64,000 bases of DNA from Symsagittifera roscoffensis (GCF_963678635.1 NC_087071.1:25617821-25681820); one strand, 5' to 3'; counted from the stretch's first letter, positions 43,170-56,265 are shown. The notes: generated by a model not told the origin, from the sequence alone. Program-made: numbers and translations.

Positions 43170-45212
43170 ACTTACTTTTGAGAAAGTACATACAAAAAAG
43201 ATTTAATACCGGATTTTTGCGATTCCGGGTCCCGGAAAACAGCATTTTTTTGGACCAAGCGGATCATTGTTTTCAGCTGAAACTAGGGAAAAATGAAATA
43301 AATAAGGCTAGAATTGACGAGAAGAACATTAGCGACATGCTAGGGAAAGCAAAAATGTTAGTGCAGCGAGGTTGATAAAAAACCCTGGCACTTCATTATA
43401 CATGTGAACAGATAGAACTTAAACACCATGAATGATACACAAAAAAAAATTAAATCAACAAACTCTCAGAAAGACAAGATAGACAGTTAGGCAAAGAAGG
43501 TGTCAGGTCAGTAATAGTTTTATTTACCAAGGTGGATTCAAGAAATTTTTTCCATGGGGCCCAAAAACCCGGTTCGGGAAAAACTCAATGAATTTTTTTT
43601 TGGCTGATGTGAATATTTTTTTTCCCAATTGAAAAATAAGAATGTAACTTGGGAGTCGCTGTGTGAGGTTGAAGCGGCAGCTAGAGCCTAAGTAAATCGA
43701 GTGAAACAGACACCATTTGATAGAGTGGTGAAAAAAGCTAGTAAATATCTCATAATCAACGATCTTTTAGCAGTGCCATTGGATTAAAAGGTTGGTTTTG
43801 TATCATAAGCAAAACCAATACGAAGCAGAACTGCTAAAATTTTTTCAGTCAGACGAATTTAAAGCAATGAATAACACAGACACTTCGAAGAATAACACAG
43901 AGACCTCCAGACCTTGCAAGCAAAATTATGAAGAGATTGCTAACCCTTGCTGTAGGGTCAAGTACAATTTAAGTGCAATGATAAGTGGTATATACAGAAA
44001 AATGATTTGGCTATGGGAGCCTATTTTTCAGTCATAATGGCGAATTTGAGGATGAAAGAGTTGGAATATGTAGTGAGGAAAGATATTCACAAATTTTGCA
44101 AGCCAATTGAAGATCTAAAAGACATCTGTCCAGAATGTAGGAAAAAAAAGCGTATAGACAGAAAGGTACTGAAATTGAAAATTTTTTAATTATTCCCATC
44201 AAAAATGTGGTAAGCTTCAAGAAGCCAATGTGGTAAGCTTCAAGTTATGAGAATGAAGTTAACACTTAGAAGAAATAAAACTCTTCCTGAGATATGTAGA
44301 TGATATCGTGAGAACTGTGAAAGGAGATCTAAAAGAATTTTTAAACGCTGCAAATCAATTACAACCCAATCTACAGTTTACTTTAGAAAAAGCTAGCGAG
44401 AATGGCATCTTAGACTTTCTTGACAATAACGTTAACGTGGACACACTTGAAAATTTATCTGTGGATAGTATCAAAAACCAACTGATACAGGGACAATTCT
44501 TAATTTTAGGAGCTGCACTCCACTCCATTATGAGAAGAACCAAATAGCAGGCGAATTTCGTCGCAAAATTAAAAAGTTCCTCATTTTAAAATAAGTTCGT
44601 TCGTGCCAAGAAGGTAAATAAAAATTGATGGTTTGACAACTAAAACCCAAAATCTGGGACTGATAAAAAATATTTCAAGGAACCTTGACAGACTCATCAA
44701 AAGAAAAGCCAACAAGAGCCCTGTTAAGGAAATAAACCAGAGGAGTATTGATAATACAGGCACACCACGCATGATGATGGCGGAGACCGAGGATATCAAA
44801 GTCTGATATTTGCAAATACGGTGCGGAACATAATCAAGGCACCAATTGTTTTGAACACCAGAAAGCTGAAAACCTGCCTACCATCCTTAAAGTCTTTTTT
44901 TTTGCGTAAACTAAAATCAAAAGTGACTTACAAGATTTCATGTTGGGGATGTAATTACACCTATGCAAGCCAAACGGTTCGACATCTAACCATTAGAATT
45001 GACGAATATCGAAAAAAGGACTCACTCGTAAGTCAAGATCAAAGGCAATGTCTGGGATTGAGGGCACGAGCGCGGGAATGTCATGGGAGGTTATAGGCCA
45101 AGCTAACACTAACTTCAAGCTACTGACATTAGAAGCAATTGAAATCTGGCGGGAGAGACCGAGAATAAACACGCGCGATGAGTTCAGGAGCAGGGAATTG
45201 ACCCTTAGTTAA
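43170..45212 (+). pseudogene. second Penelope-like retroelement (plus strand)
   Basis: Same family and domain order as the 32.7-35.1 kb PLE: FRVPENSIFLDQADHCFQL (about 43215-43275); ESLCEVEAAARA, VKQTPFDRVVKK and LLAVPLD (43650-43790); AMGAYFSVIMANLRMKELE, motif B (44007); DICPECRKK, start of the PHD-like finger, truncated (about 44130); FLRYVDDIVRTVKGD with YVDD at 44293-44304; LQFTLEKASENGILDFLDNN; YKISCWGCNYTYASQTVRHL, the GIY-YIG core, around 44930; and the tail ERPRINTRDEFRSRELTLS with stop TAA at 45210-45212. Many frameshifts. RT motif A region and part of the finger are lost. Inactive. Confidence 0.8.
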
Positions 45213-45337
45213 AAGTTCCGAAAACGAAATTTCAGCCAATACAAAAACAACTAAATTTCGAAATCGAAAACTTAATTGTTCCGAAATTGAAAAACGAGAC
45301 AAATCGAAGAACAAAATTTAAATTTAATTTAATTAAA

Positions 45338-46047
45338 AGATGAAATGAATAAAATGTCTCAGAAACTTACGTCTGATGAAATAATCTTGATGTTTTTTTT
45401 TCACAAGAATTTCAAATTTGCAAAATTCTGATTGGTGGAAATTTTATATTTTTTTTGTATAGCAATTGTTTTATTTATTTTTATGATCGATGATCATTTT
45501 ATAAAGTTTTAATACTTTTACAGCTGATGATCCACAAATGTGCGAAATTTTTTGTAATCTTAATTTTCATACCCTCTAACAACGTTAGAGTTACTAACAT
45601 GTTTCACTACGACCCCAGGAGCAAGAAAATCTAAATTACGGAGAGACAGAATTAAATAAATAAGTGTATCAGAAATGATTATGGTAATCGAAGTTACAAA
45701 ACCGTCCTTCGTCATATCACCCAGTCGAAACAAAATCTCCGAGTTTCATTAATTATAAAAGTAAACTATTAAATAAATTTGATATTTTTGGTGGTTGTGC
45801 CTGTTTGTCGAGGGCCCTTCAAGGAAGTGCCTTTTAAAATGGGACCAAATGAAAAAAAAAATAATCTTCATTTTACTTAAAAGAAAAAACTAATAGAGTG
45901 TCTCAGAAAAACAAGTCTGATTATATAATCATGATGCATTTATGGCGCGAATTTCAAATCTGCAAACCTCCGACTGGTGGAATTTTTTAAAAATTTTTAA
46001 TAGCCATTGTTTCAGTTATTTTTATGATCGATGTTTGTTATTTTACA
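45338..46047. repeat. diverged direct repeat pair past the PLE (45338-45510 and 45885-46047)
   Basis: Both blocks run 'atgtctcagaaa...', 'atgatg' or variant, 'gaatttcaaatttgcaaa', 'attggtggaa', then 'attgtttta' and 'tttttatgatcgatg'. Offset is about 545 bp. Between them, near 45755-45830, is a copy of the 'ttaaatagatttgttatg...gcctgtttgtggag' segment also found in each R2-type unit (for example 20170-20225). Confidence 0.5.
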
Positions 46048-46189
46048 TATTATCCTCTCGAACTGAACTTGATGTTGTCGAAGATCAACTTTTAGATGGA
46101 ATAGGTAGCCACAGCTGCAAAATGTGCAGTGAAATGAGCACACCGGCGGGAAACCACGTGGGAAATGTTCGGATTTGCGGCAAGAATGA

Positions 46190-46225
46190 GCGGTTCGGAC
46201 AATGAGCAGGAGTTGTCCGAACCGC
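46190..46225. other. perfect 13-bp hairpin
   Basis: Arms 'gcggttcggacaa' (46190-46202) and 'ttgtccgaaccgc' (46213-46225) are exact complements around a 10-base loop. They are unusually GC-rich for the region. The words 'ggacaatgagcagga' and 'gaaggcctttcaa' each recur nearby (46198/46243 and 46265/46311). No downstream T-run or gene gives it a clear role. Confidence 0.6.
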
Positions 46226-46809
46226 CCAAATCCAAAGTGCTCGGACAATGAGCAGGAATGAGTTGAAGGCCTTTCAAGTTATGTTAGAATGGTGAAAGCT
46301 GAAGGCCTTTCAACTCAAATTCTCGGCGTGACTATGCAATTTGAGTCTAAATCCGAATGCTGCGCGACCCTCAAAGTCTGGACTTGAGTCTTGTACCTCG
46401 ACCCGGGAAGTCATAGAAATCTATTCAAAAAGTTTAAACTGACAAAAAATGAACTTAAATCAATTTAAAAATAATTCATTTTTTTTTGGTTGTGCAATGA
46501 GATCAATTTATCAATTTAAGTCAAATTAGAATCGATCAATTCCCATTTTTATCTATCAGATTAATTTTTTAATACCAAATCGGTCTCAATCCATTTTGTC
46601 AGTGCAGTTGTCTCTCATCATTGCGCTGTTTCAACTGAACTATCTCGAAACTGCTTTAAAACAGTTCGCCTAAAATTAGCAGTACAAGCACTTGGCAAGT
46701 TTTTCTGGAAACTAAAGACAATGCTGCACCGATCAAAAAATCGAGTGTTTTTTTTTCATGTTTTGAGAGCTGTTTACTCAAAAAATAAAAACTGGAGCGT
46801 TTAATGATG

Positions 46810-48620
46810 GGATTTTCAAGTTTCACAAAAATTTCAATGTACACATTTACAATTACTCTTTTATAAACACAAACAATCAATCTTTTTCATTGATCTTTTT
46901 TGCTTTACTACTAACGTTTAAAAATGTCAAGAGATAATTTGCATGTTTCATACGGATGATGTCTCATCATTTGATTGGAGGTTTTCTTATTTGATTCATC
47001 ATAACAAGAGTTTTGGCAGTCCAGTTGATAAGACCAATTCCATTCGCCGCATCAGATTTTGAGAATACCTACTATCGTTATCGGGCATGTTAGAATTTGA
47101 ATGATTGGCACTTTTTCAACATTTTTGCGATTTCAAAAGTTCTGATTGAAGTTTTAAAAAAATCTAACCATGGCCGTCAAAAAAGATCCTTTCAAGTTGT
47201 TTTAAAGTTCACAATTTTTAGATTCGAATTTTGTGAGATTTGAATTTTTTCGAGACATTGAAAACATATTAAAAAAATATATATCAGATGAAGCACATCA
47301 AATGAAAATGTTCTTTTTAACCTGTTTTTGTTTCATACTTGTGTTACCGATTTCTTTTTATCTTTTTTCACAAAAAGACTTCGTGCAAATTGTATGCTTG
47401 AAAATTATGGTTACGTTTGTATTTAGCTTGCATGCGCTATCAAATTGAACTAGAGTATAAATCAGGAACTCACTTATTTTTTTTTTCAAATCATTAAGCA
47501 ATCAAAATCAGATTTGGAATAGATAAGTTATCTCTTTTTTATATTGAATTTTAAAATAGTAACATAAGTCTCCTTACTTATGATTGTATTCGGTGGAGAT
47601 TTATTGTAGTTTATTGCCCAAAAATGGTTTCCAAAATTTCAACCTTACTAGTGTCTGCTGGATTTTGTCGCCCTAGATTCCGCTGCGTAGGTTATGGTAA
47701 TGTTTAGACACTGGAAATTGTCTATACAAAATGTTTGACCGGTGAAAAAGAAATTACTCTTGTTAAAAGTTAACGACTTTTTGCCTTTTTTTCCACATTT
47801 CGATTGTTTTCGACTTCGCGGATTTCAACTCATTTTCTATCAGCATAGTGATTGTTATAACTCAAAAACACTTTTTTAAATTTTCTTTGTTCTCATCTAT
47901 CGTGCCAAAAAAACGGATTCATAAAATGATAATTTATGGCTCATTTATTGGAAATTTTTAAGCCTAGTGTTTTTCTAAAAAAAATTATGATCAGCGTCTT
48001 CCGATGCAGTGCTCATTCAGAGAAACTACTCCGTGATAATCTTTCCAAATGTAAAAATGCAGGAGTCTATGATTTTCTGCTTGGTTTTTCTCAGGCGAAT
48101 TTGATTCAAAATTTACTTTAAAAGAAAAACAGTTTTGGTTTTGGCATTTTTGAACTTTTTGCAAATACGGCATATCTATGTAAATTTGAATTTTCATTGC
48201 CTGGTCTTATTTCAAAATTTTTGTTGTTAAATCAATAAAAATATCAGAGTACCTTTTGGGGTTGCTTCTATGATTTGATTGCCAGTCAATCCACGAAATG
48301 AAATAGGAGCAATTAATGGTTGGATAATTAAAATATTAGACACATTCACAATTTTTCTATTATAATCAAAAACAAGAACAACTTTTCATTGATGCGTTGT
48401 TGCTTCAACACTTAATTAACTGATTGTAAAATAGATATGTCAGCAGATAGTTGGCCTGTTCTATAAGGATGACGTCATGATTTGATCGGCTGTTTCTTTA
48501 TTTTGATTCATTATGTCATCAGTGTTGGCAGTCTGGTTGATATGATCGGTTCCGTTGGCCACGCTGGTTTTTGAGGACACCTGCAAACGTATCTGACAAG
48601 TTAGACATTAGAGACATCGC
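46810..48620. repeat. diverged direct repeat pair (46810-47100 and 48325-48620)
   Basis: Shared ordered words include 'cattgat' with 'tgcttt/tgcttc', 'atgtca', 'ggatgatgtc/ggatgacgtc', 'atttgat', 'ttttggcagtccagttgata' against 'gttggcagtctggttgata', and a shared end near 'gttagaa/gttagac'. Offset is about 1.5 kb. They could be old LTRs of a small element or a tandem duplication. The 1.2 kb between them holds only short frames (47233-47448, 47936-48121) with no motif. Confidence 0.45.
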
Positions 48621-50904
48621 AAATTCATGAAACAGTTTGCACCAATTTAATCATCTTTCAATTTCAAATTTTCATGATAAAAAAATAGCATCTTCTCATT
48701 TTTTACAATTGTTGCTTGTATTGTAATTTTTTTCCACCTTGGTAATTGCAAAATTTCTAGCGAGTGTTGCATATTTCTAGTCCCAGTTTTCATTTTTCTA
48801 AAACATTTTGAAGTTTTTTTGACTATATGTCACGACTTCACATATGAAAAATCAATCTGTTCAAAATGTTTTAGTGTATCGTAATCACAATTTTTATGTG
48901 AACTGAAAGCTATGAAAGCTTTGAAAGAGTTTAATTGTGGGAGGGGTGAAAAACTTTTTAAAATGAGTTGTATGTTATGAACTGTTAATTCTCTCGTGCG
49001 TGTCTGTGTGTGTGTAATTGCTTGATATCCTACACCTAACCTGCTGAACTCAAACTATTAACTTTTTTTATTGTGGCATCCATCGTATGCAAGACTAAAA
49101 CGGTCTAAAGTTTATTAGAATGAGCCATTACCTAAGTAAAAACGCAACAAAATTTAGATCAATTTCTAATTGTTAGTTCAAATTTAAAAACAATTTATTG
49201 ACGAAACTAGAGTTTGAATTCATTCTGACCAAAGGTCTTTCAGAAAAAAAACACTTTAAAATATTTCTAGAGTCATGAAATTGAAAATTATTGTTTCGAA
49301 TTTAGAAGAAAGTGACAGACTGTTTGTAATCAGGGACTTTTTTCTCTTCAGAAAGATTTCGAACAAGCAATTTTTGAGAAATTTTTTGTATCAGCCGAAA
49401 AAAAAATGTTTGTCCTGCGCTCAAATTTAACAAGATGTTTTATTTGTGATCTTTTTTTGTAATGTTATCGAAGTTTAAATAATGCGACTTTAGAACAATC
49501 AACGTGCAATATTTGTGGTGCTATTAACGCGTAAGCGCAAAATTAATCCGTCTTAGAAAACTTTCCAAAATGGAGCGAGGCAAGCTATTTGGTATTTTTA
49601 TGCAGGGTATATCATTTTGTACGTCAATAAGGTGGGGGAAAGTTTTTCAAAAAAAAATTTTTTTTCTCAAATTTTCTTTAACAACATTTTAACTTTTTTA
49701 AGGGTGAGCAATACTCGGTAGATCTTAACAGGCTGTCAAAACTTCCAGGGCTTGGCTTTGATACGAGCAATGTTTTTGTTTTGACTTTCGAAAAGTTTTG
49801 ATTGGGATGGTTACATCCCTAATTGAGGATCCCGATTCGCTGAATTGAAATGTTAGAAATTATTGTATTTCCGATTAATTTTTGCAAATTTTTAGGAGCT
49901 TGAATATTGCCAATTTGGCCATGCTCTGGGCTAATTAATGCGCTCCGAAGATTTTTTCATAATGCTGAAAGCGTAACACGAATTATATATGCGTGGCAAT
50001 TTATCCCGTACAACAAAATTGTTCCAAAATGAATTGAGGCTAGCAAACCGGTCGAATTAATTTTGAGCGACTCAAATTTTCACACTTGATCTTTGATGTT
50101 GCCAGAAATTAGAGACTTTCTTTTTTCTCCAATAACTATTCGGTTTGGATGAAAAGTTTGGATAAAAGGGAACATTCATGGTTTTATGGTTTTGCCCTGA
50201 TATACGAGGAGTTTTGTTTAAATTTTCAAATTAGTTGTATTATTTTGCGAAGCGCGGAGCAGTTCTCTATAGATAAAAGTTGTTGAGTTATCAAAACAAA
50301 CACTTAAAGTATTCCAAGAACCAAATGAAAATTTTTTGTTGTTCAAAGGCGAATGTTGATAAAAAAAGCAAGTTCTCACTATAATCAGTGATCCAGGGAG
50401 TTAACAAAATTTTTCAACGTTTTCGTTAAAGTGAGGTATTAGTTTTCCAACTGTCTTCTCAAAGCTACGGAGTAGTGTTCGCCTTCAATTAACAATAAAA
50501 CTTTCTAGAAAAAATAGCACAATTACTCCGTTTGTTTTTTCAAAAGTTCAGAAAAAAAAATTGCTAGCGAAAACAACGCTTCTCTCTTCTGGCTTGAAAA
50601 TTATTATAAAATTCTTTTTGGAATTACAATTTTTGGCAAATTGTTTTTTTTAGAAATGCAAAAATTGACAAAAGCTGCTCCGAAAAACTTTAAAATCAAA
50701 TTTAAAGGTTGACACTTCTTCGCTCCAATTCTATACGTTTTGCCTTGTTGATTGTTTCGGATTATCTAGTCTGCACTTGAGTTTTGCATCGAGCCACTAG
50801 TTTATACACATTTTTCTCAACTGTTTTTTGAAGTTTTGAGCTACCAAGGTTAATTATTTTGCCAAGAAATTTAAAAGGAGATGAATCAAGATTGTTTGTA
50901 AACT

Positions 50905-51330
50905 GCAGTTACGAGACGAAGAAGTTAAACTTTTAGTTTTCAGGCCACAAAATGAACAATTTTTTTTCCACGTTTGTGTCATTTCACTGCAGCTACATAA
51001 AATTCACGGTTGAAACTTTCACATATGATGTGTTATACTGGTTTTATTTCAAATGTGCAAACTGCGTCTGTGTTGTTTACAGAAACTTTTGGCACAGAGA
51101 TCACCTCTCTGATGCTCCCTGATTAAATGACCAAACGACACCTTTTCAACTTTCTTACGGTTTTTTATCTGGCTATATTTAAAAAACTGCTTCGTTCATC
51201 ATATCTCAAAAGTTCAACCGTCAATATTTTGTAGTTGTAGAAAAAACGGTCCAAACGTGAAAAAATTTTTGTCAATTTCATCGCATGAAATCTAAAAGTT
51301 GCAACTTCTATGACCCGTGACTGAAAACGC
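50905..51330. repeat. foldback of a ~130-bp dispersed repeat
   Basis: 50905-51035 and the reverse complement of 51178-51330 share 'ttttag', 'gacaaaa/ccacaaaatgaa', 'cacgtttg', 'ctacaactac' and 'ttcacggttgaa' in order. A third, direct copy lies at 3345-3480. All are diverged. Confidence 0.45.
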
Positions 51331-52009
51331 GAAAGTGCATCAGCTGCCTGTTTGTTTTCTTACAATGTATGTAACCTAGTTGTCGCGGTAGAACGTTAAG
51401 TCGATTTGCAAGTAGGCACTTAATTTTTTCAATGCTCAATAATTGAGTTTTTGTTCATTTTTTCCTGTTTTTTTTCACTACTTTGTTCAATTATATTTCA
51501 GATAAACTTAGAATCCCACATTTGATGATTTGCTTTTCCATGTGCGAAAGTTTGAAATCAATTATGTTGCTGGTAACTGAGTAGTCAAGCGTATTATAAG
51601 GATTTGGAGTTGTTTCAATCTTGTATATGACTTGGAAATCGTTTTAATCATCATATTTATGACTAAGAATCAATTAGAACGTTATGGCTTTCTGGACGCA
51701 AATCAGATGATGATGGCAATCTACTTTGAATTACTTTCTATATCAGACGAATTTCATCATCTTTGATAATCCATAGATACTAAAATACATTTCCCATTTG
51801 GCGCCAGAATATGGAATTGCTTCGTCTGCTTTTGAGTTTGGTAAAAAAGTTACAGAGATTTTATAAAAAATAAGCAGACACAGCTATTAAATAAATGCCA
51901 CAGTGGTACTGAAATAAGCTTGCTTCGTTCCCAAAATTACCATGCGAAAACGCCTAATTGAAGTCTCCATTCTCCATATATGGAAGTTGAGTTGAAATCC
52001 GTGTTTATT

Positions 52010-52330
52010 TTCAGGGGCTGAATAAGGGGAGGGGCAAAATTCAGTTATTGACCCCCCTCCCCTCATGATTCGACGCCTTAACAACCAAAATCCCTCCTCT
52101 GGGTTTATTTTTTGACATTTCTACTATGTTGACCAACACCAAAACTTAAAATTTTTCGGTGCCAATGTGGACTAATTTTGGAGGGGAGCGCGCCGAAAAA
52201 AGGGCTTTTTTTGGTCAAGCTTTTTTGACCTGCTTCTGCAAAAACTTGGCTGCGGTGAACAAAATATGCTCAAACGGGGTCTTTTTAGCGCTTTGGGAGA
52301 TCTCGAGAAATCAATTTAGTTAACGTATAA
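52010..52330. repeat. dispersed ~300-bp repeat, copy 1 (copy 2 at 58345-58645)
   Basis: Shared ordered blocks are 'cccccctc' rich sequence, 'attttggaggggagcgcg' against 'attttgaggggtgattaacgcg', 'ttggtcaa', 'ctgcggtg', 'gggtc', 'gggaga' and 'gaaaatcaattttt' or a variant. Same orientation, strongly diverged. No coding capacity seen. Confidence 0.5.
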
Positions 52331-54420
52331 AGTCGAGAAAATCCTAGATCCGCACCTGTTTTTTTATAATTTGTATTCTAAAATGAAGTACGGAAAATCA
52401 CTTGTTGTCACTTGTCAATAAAATTTTGGTAGCGAGAAACTGAAGCAGGCGTAAAACAGATTTCTGTTTTTCTCACGCACTTTCGCTGCCTTACGTGTTA
52501 CTTGCTCTAATTTGGACACAAAGTATAACTTTCAAGCCAACTTTTTTTTCTAAATTCTCGCAAAGTTTTTTGGAATTTTTAAACATTTAATCGAATTGCA
52601 TTGAACGGCAGTATTTACTCAATTATTATTTTTGTGGTCAGAAAAACCAGAGAACCCGGGTTGACCAAAAACGATAGTCATACAGAATTTTCATATATAA
52701 CATGGAAAAAAGCTACTCATACATTTTTCATGGAAATTTGTATGATGTTTATTTTCCATACACCACAAAAGTGTTTTTTTTTATTTCTTCTCAATTTTTG
52801 GAATACATTTGTAACCAAACACAAGTGACAAAGGCCCTGGTTACTTACAGCTAGAGTCACCAAAGGCTTAACAAATTTTCGAGGATGCTTATTTTTTGAA
52901 TTTAAATTTTTGATGAATTGTACATTAAACAAGGCATACAAAAATTAGTAATCAGAAAAAAAACTTTTTTAAGCGTCTTTGGAAAAAACATTGAGAAAAA
53001 AGAAAAATTAATGGTGTATCCAGAACTACGCTAAGCGCACGCACAAACAAATGAAAAATTGCACGCAAAATTCTTTTTTTTTTGGAAAACGTTTGTTGGG
53101 TACAAAAAATTTGCTTTGAGCTTGAAAAGTTTTCAAAATTTTTTTTTGCAGAAGGCATGGGGGAAGTGATTTCGAAACAATTGACTAGTTTTTTTTGATA
53201 GCAATGCAAAAACGTTTTGATGTCGTTTCAAACTTTTCCTCCCAATAAAATTTTTTTGGATTGGCTAGCATTTTTTTTTTGCAAAAAATTTCCTTTTTAT
53301 GACATTAAACCAACTTTTATGCCAACACAAAAAAATTCTTTGTGGAATCATTTACACCGTTTTGGCAGAATGAATGGAAAATTGATTAGCATTTTTTCGT
53401 AGACGTTATTTATCGAATTTTATGATTAGCATTTTCGGTTTATGGAGGAAAACCCGGGTAATCAATCTTTCTCTTTATGTTTCCACAGTTTTTGATTAAG
53501 GGAGAAAAATTTATAAGATACTTTAAGCGAGACTGCTCTATAACAGGGCAAAACTTTGAATGCTTTGGGTACACTTTAAGGACAATATAAAATTTCTTTT
53601 TTTTTCCTTTTTTTTCTTCAAATTACCCCCACACGCCAATGTAAAGTATATGCGGATGTAATAAGCGTCTTAAATCCTAAAAAGACGATTCAATGTGGAG
53701 CCAAAATTCATTGTGGAACGCATTACTTTGCCGCTGACCCGTGATATGAGATCACGTGTTAGTTATCCCAAGTTGGCAAATGACTAATGAGTATTTTGTA
53801 AACCCCCATAACTTTATGAAACAAAAGCATATGAGAAATAACTTTGTGAAATTCGGATTTTGATAATAATATCTTTTAGATATAAAAATTTAGTCAAAAA
53901 TGTCTAGTTAAAAAAGTCAAATACTGACTGAACAAAAATAAAACAACCCATACATAAAATTTCCGCACTTTCTTCGAAAGTCAAAACTACAAGACTATTC
54001 GTATCAAGGCGGAGCCCTGAGTGTTCCGACTGTTTTTCAAGGTGGTTAATGGAGCGGGTTTTATCAAGAAAAATTGATCAAATTCTCAAAATGAAAAAAA
54101 AAGTTATTTAAATACTCACCCCCCACACCATATCTATGACAAAATGATAGTTTTTGCTCCTAGTAACGTAGTATTTATGACAAACAGTCTGCGGAACAGT
54201 TTCTACGCTTATGCGTTAATGGCGCGAAACATATTGCGTGTAAAAAGTCCCAAATTAGCTATATTGGCAATCTTCAAACCCCAATAACAAAGTTTTATGC
54301 AATTTGATCACAAGTGAAAAATATTTTTCACTTTGAGCTCAAGACAGCAAAATTTTTAGTTAATAAAAAAACATTTTGTCACAAAAAGCTAGTTCAAAAG
54401 TTGAAATTTCTCTTGAAAAA

Positions 54421-55121
54421 TAACACCAATTTGTCTGGAGTTTAAATAATTCTCCTCTGTCTTCGAAGTTCCGATCAAAAACGGCACTATTGGTAAAGAT
54501 AAGTTATAAAAACAGTTATTGAATTGGTTCCTACAAAAAATTTTGCCACTCAATGTAGTATAACCAGATAAACCTAAAAGAATTGTAATTATCGGTTAGA
54601 TTCGTAGCATCTAATTCACTGCCGAGTTTTCTAAAATGCTCTTCTTGGATAATTAATACGCTGAGCTCTATTTATTTTAACTTTTAAATAAATTTTTGCT
54701 CTATTTCTCCTTTTTTGAGCAAGACAAAATGTTTTTTCTTTCTCATCTTAAAGCGAAACAATGAGTATCTACATTTGGTCAACAAACTAAGGCGCGCACA
54801 CACATCAAAAACAAATTAGGCTACTCGTATCCGGTCAAAGCGATAAAAGCTCTGATGTCCTTGAACCCTTTTGCATGAATTATTTCAAAAAATGTATATA
54901 AGCAGTTATTTGTGACGACAATGACGGATTTTGGTTTAACTTTTGTACATCTGATTTTTATATACTCGATATACTCCGAGCTATATTTTGCATAGAGATG
55001 ATCATTTTCAACTGAAACTGCAGATCTTAAAATTGTTCTTTCACTGTTTTTCACGAAAGGAAAAAAGTGTGGAATTTGTACCCTCGACCAGAGTCAATTC
55101 ACGATAATAACAAAGGAAACG
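54421..55121. other. non-coding, no gene seen
   Basis: One 77-codon minus frame (54821-55054) has no recognisable motif. It sits just left of a terminal-inverted-repeat element. Confidence 0.45.
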
Positions 55122-56093
55122 CCCGCATCCAGGTTCAAGCGTTAATAATCAATTATATTAGAACCAGTTTTACTAAAATTGAGAATCAATCGATTTTAAT
55201 CAATTATTAATCAATTATAATCTCTCTCTTTAAAATCAAATTATGATTAACTATAATCCATTATAATCGATTATAATCTATTATTTAATCGTCTATTTTT
55301 CGATATAATTACAATCGATTTCAATTGATTATAATCCATTATTTTTATTCAAATTTCTAGTTCGTTAGTTTTGCTCAAAAAACCATTATAATCGATTCTA
55401 ATTGATTTTAATCCATTTTGATTGTCCGTTTTGTCTTCGAAGGTGCATCTAAATTGCTTATATTTTATGCTTTTTTAGACGCTGGTTCCTATGAAAAATG
55501 AGAAAAATTTTTTCAAAGTTTTCCAATTCATTGAATTTTATATATATTTTTTCATTTCTTCCACATTAGAGTTGTTTTGTGATGCATATTTTAAACTTTT
55601 TTAAGCACCAAAACATCAGCTAATTGATTTAGTCTTATGATTGATTCGAAAGATTTATTTTTTATCTACCGCAGCAACGTTTTCACTCATATGAAAGGAT
55701 CTGTATGAAACTTTCGTTTCGTGGTAAAACTTTGTGTTGAGATGAACCAAAGTGTTCAAGAGATCTCTCTTTTAGAGATTTTCTTATTGACACAAAAATA
55801 ATAACCCATAAGATATAATTCGAATATAGTTTCGAATTGACAAAATTTCGGGAAAATAAGAAAATATAATCCATTATAATCGTTTATATTTGATTTTAAG
55901 GGTTCTCTGTAAGAACTATAAACAATTATAATCGATTACAAGAGATTATAATCTCTTGGAAAAAATCACGATTATAATCAATTATAAATCCTTTTAACAC
56001 CTAATTTTTGTAATTATAATCAATTATAATTGCCAAAAAATCATGATAAAAATCCGTTATAATCGATTATTTACGCCTTAACTTGGATGCGGG
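55122..56093. mobile_element. 972-bp terminal-inverted-repeat element filled with ATTATAATC-type repeats
   Basis: The left end 'cccgcatccaggttcaagcg' (55122) and the reverse complement of the right end, cccgcatccaagttaaggcg (ending 56093), match over about 35 bp with few mismatches and both run into ATTAATC/ATTATAATCGATTATAATC-like repeats. Such near-palindromic repeats fill 55140-55440 and 55870-56060. The centre is ordinary AT-rich sequence with no transposase. No clear target-site duplication was seen. It looks like a non-autonomous DNA transposon or satellite-bearing MITE. Confidence 0.7.
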
Positions 56094-56265
56094 TAACCAA
56101 ATCTTTTCACGCAGGGGAAGAACTGACTGTTCTGATTTTACCTGAGTGTTGCATTTAAACTACCTTCATTAATGATGTTTGATTGCTCTGATTTATATCG
56201 AACTAAATTGCTGACTACAATTCTTTTATTTTAATCTAATTTTGCTCAACTTTACTGAAGAATAA

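Larger units (their letters stand above)
49330..54420. repeat. diverged inverted repeat, arms 49330-49810 and 53940-54420
   Basis: The reverse complement of the right arm follows the left arm in order: 'gctcaaa', 'cattaacgcataagcg' against 'tattaacgcgtaagcg', 'tatcattttgt', 'gtggggggtgag' against 'gtgggggaaag', and 'ggctttgatacgag' followed by 'ttgactttcgaaaa' or a variant. Interior is about 4.1 kb with no convincing gene, so either a large non-autonomous element or two opposed copies of one repeat family. Confidence 0.5.

Noticed and set aside
32390-45212. Calling the block a telomeric terminon
   Set aside because: No telomeric repeat tracts are seen, and these PLEs carry GIY-YIG, unlike the Athena elements of terminons. 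Only the gene content is reminiscent.
52952-53209. 85-codon minus frame rich in Lys and Phe
   Set aside because: Low-complexity AT-rich sequence with no domain, splice context or repeat in other units.
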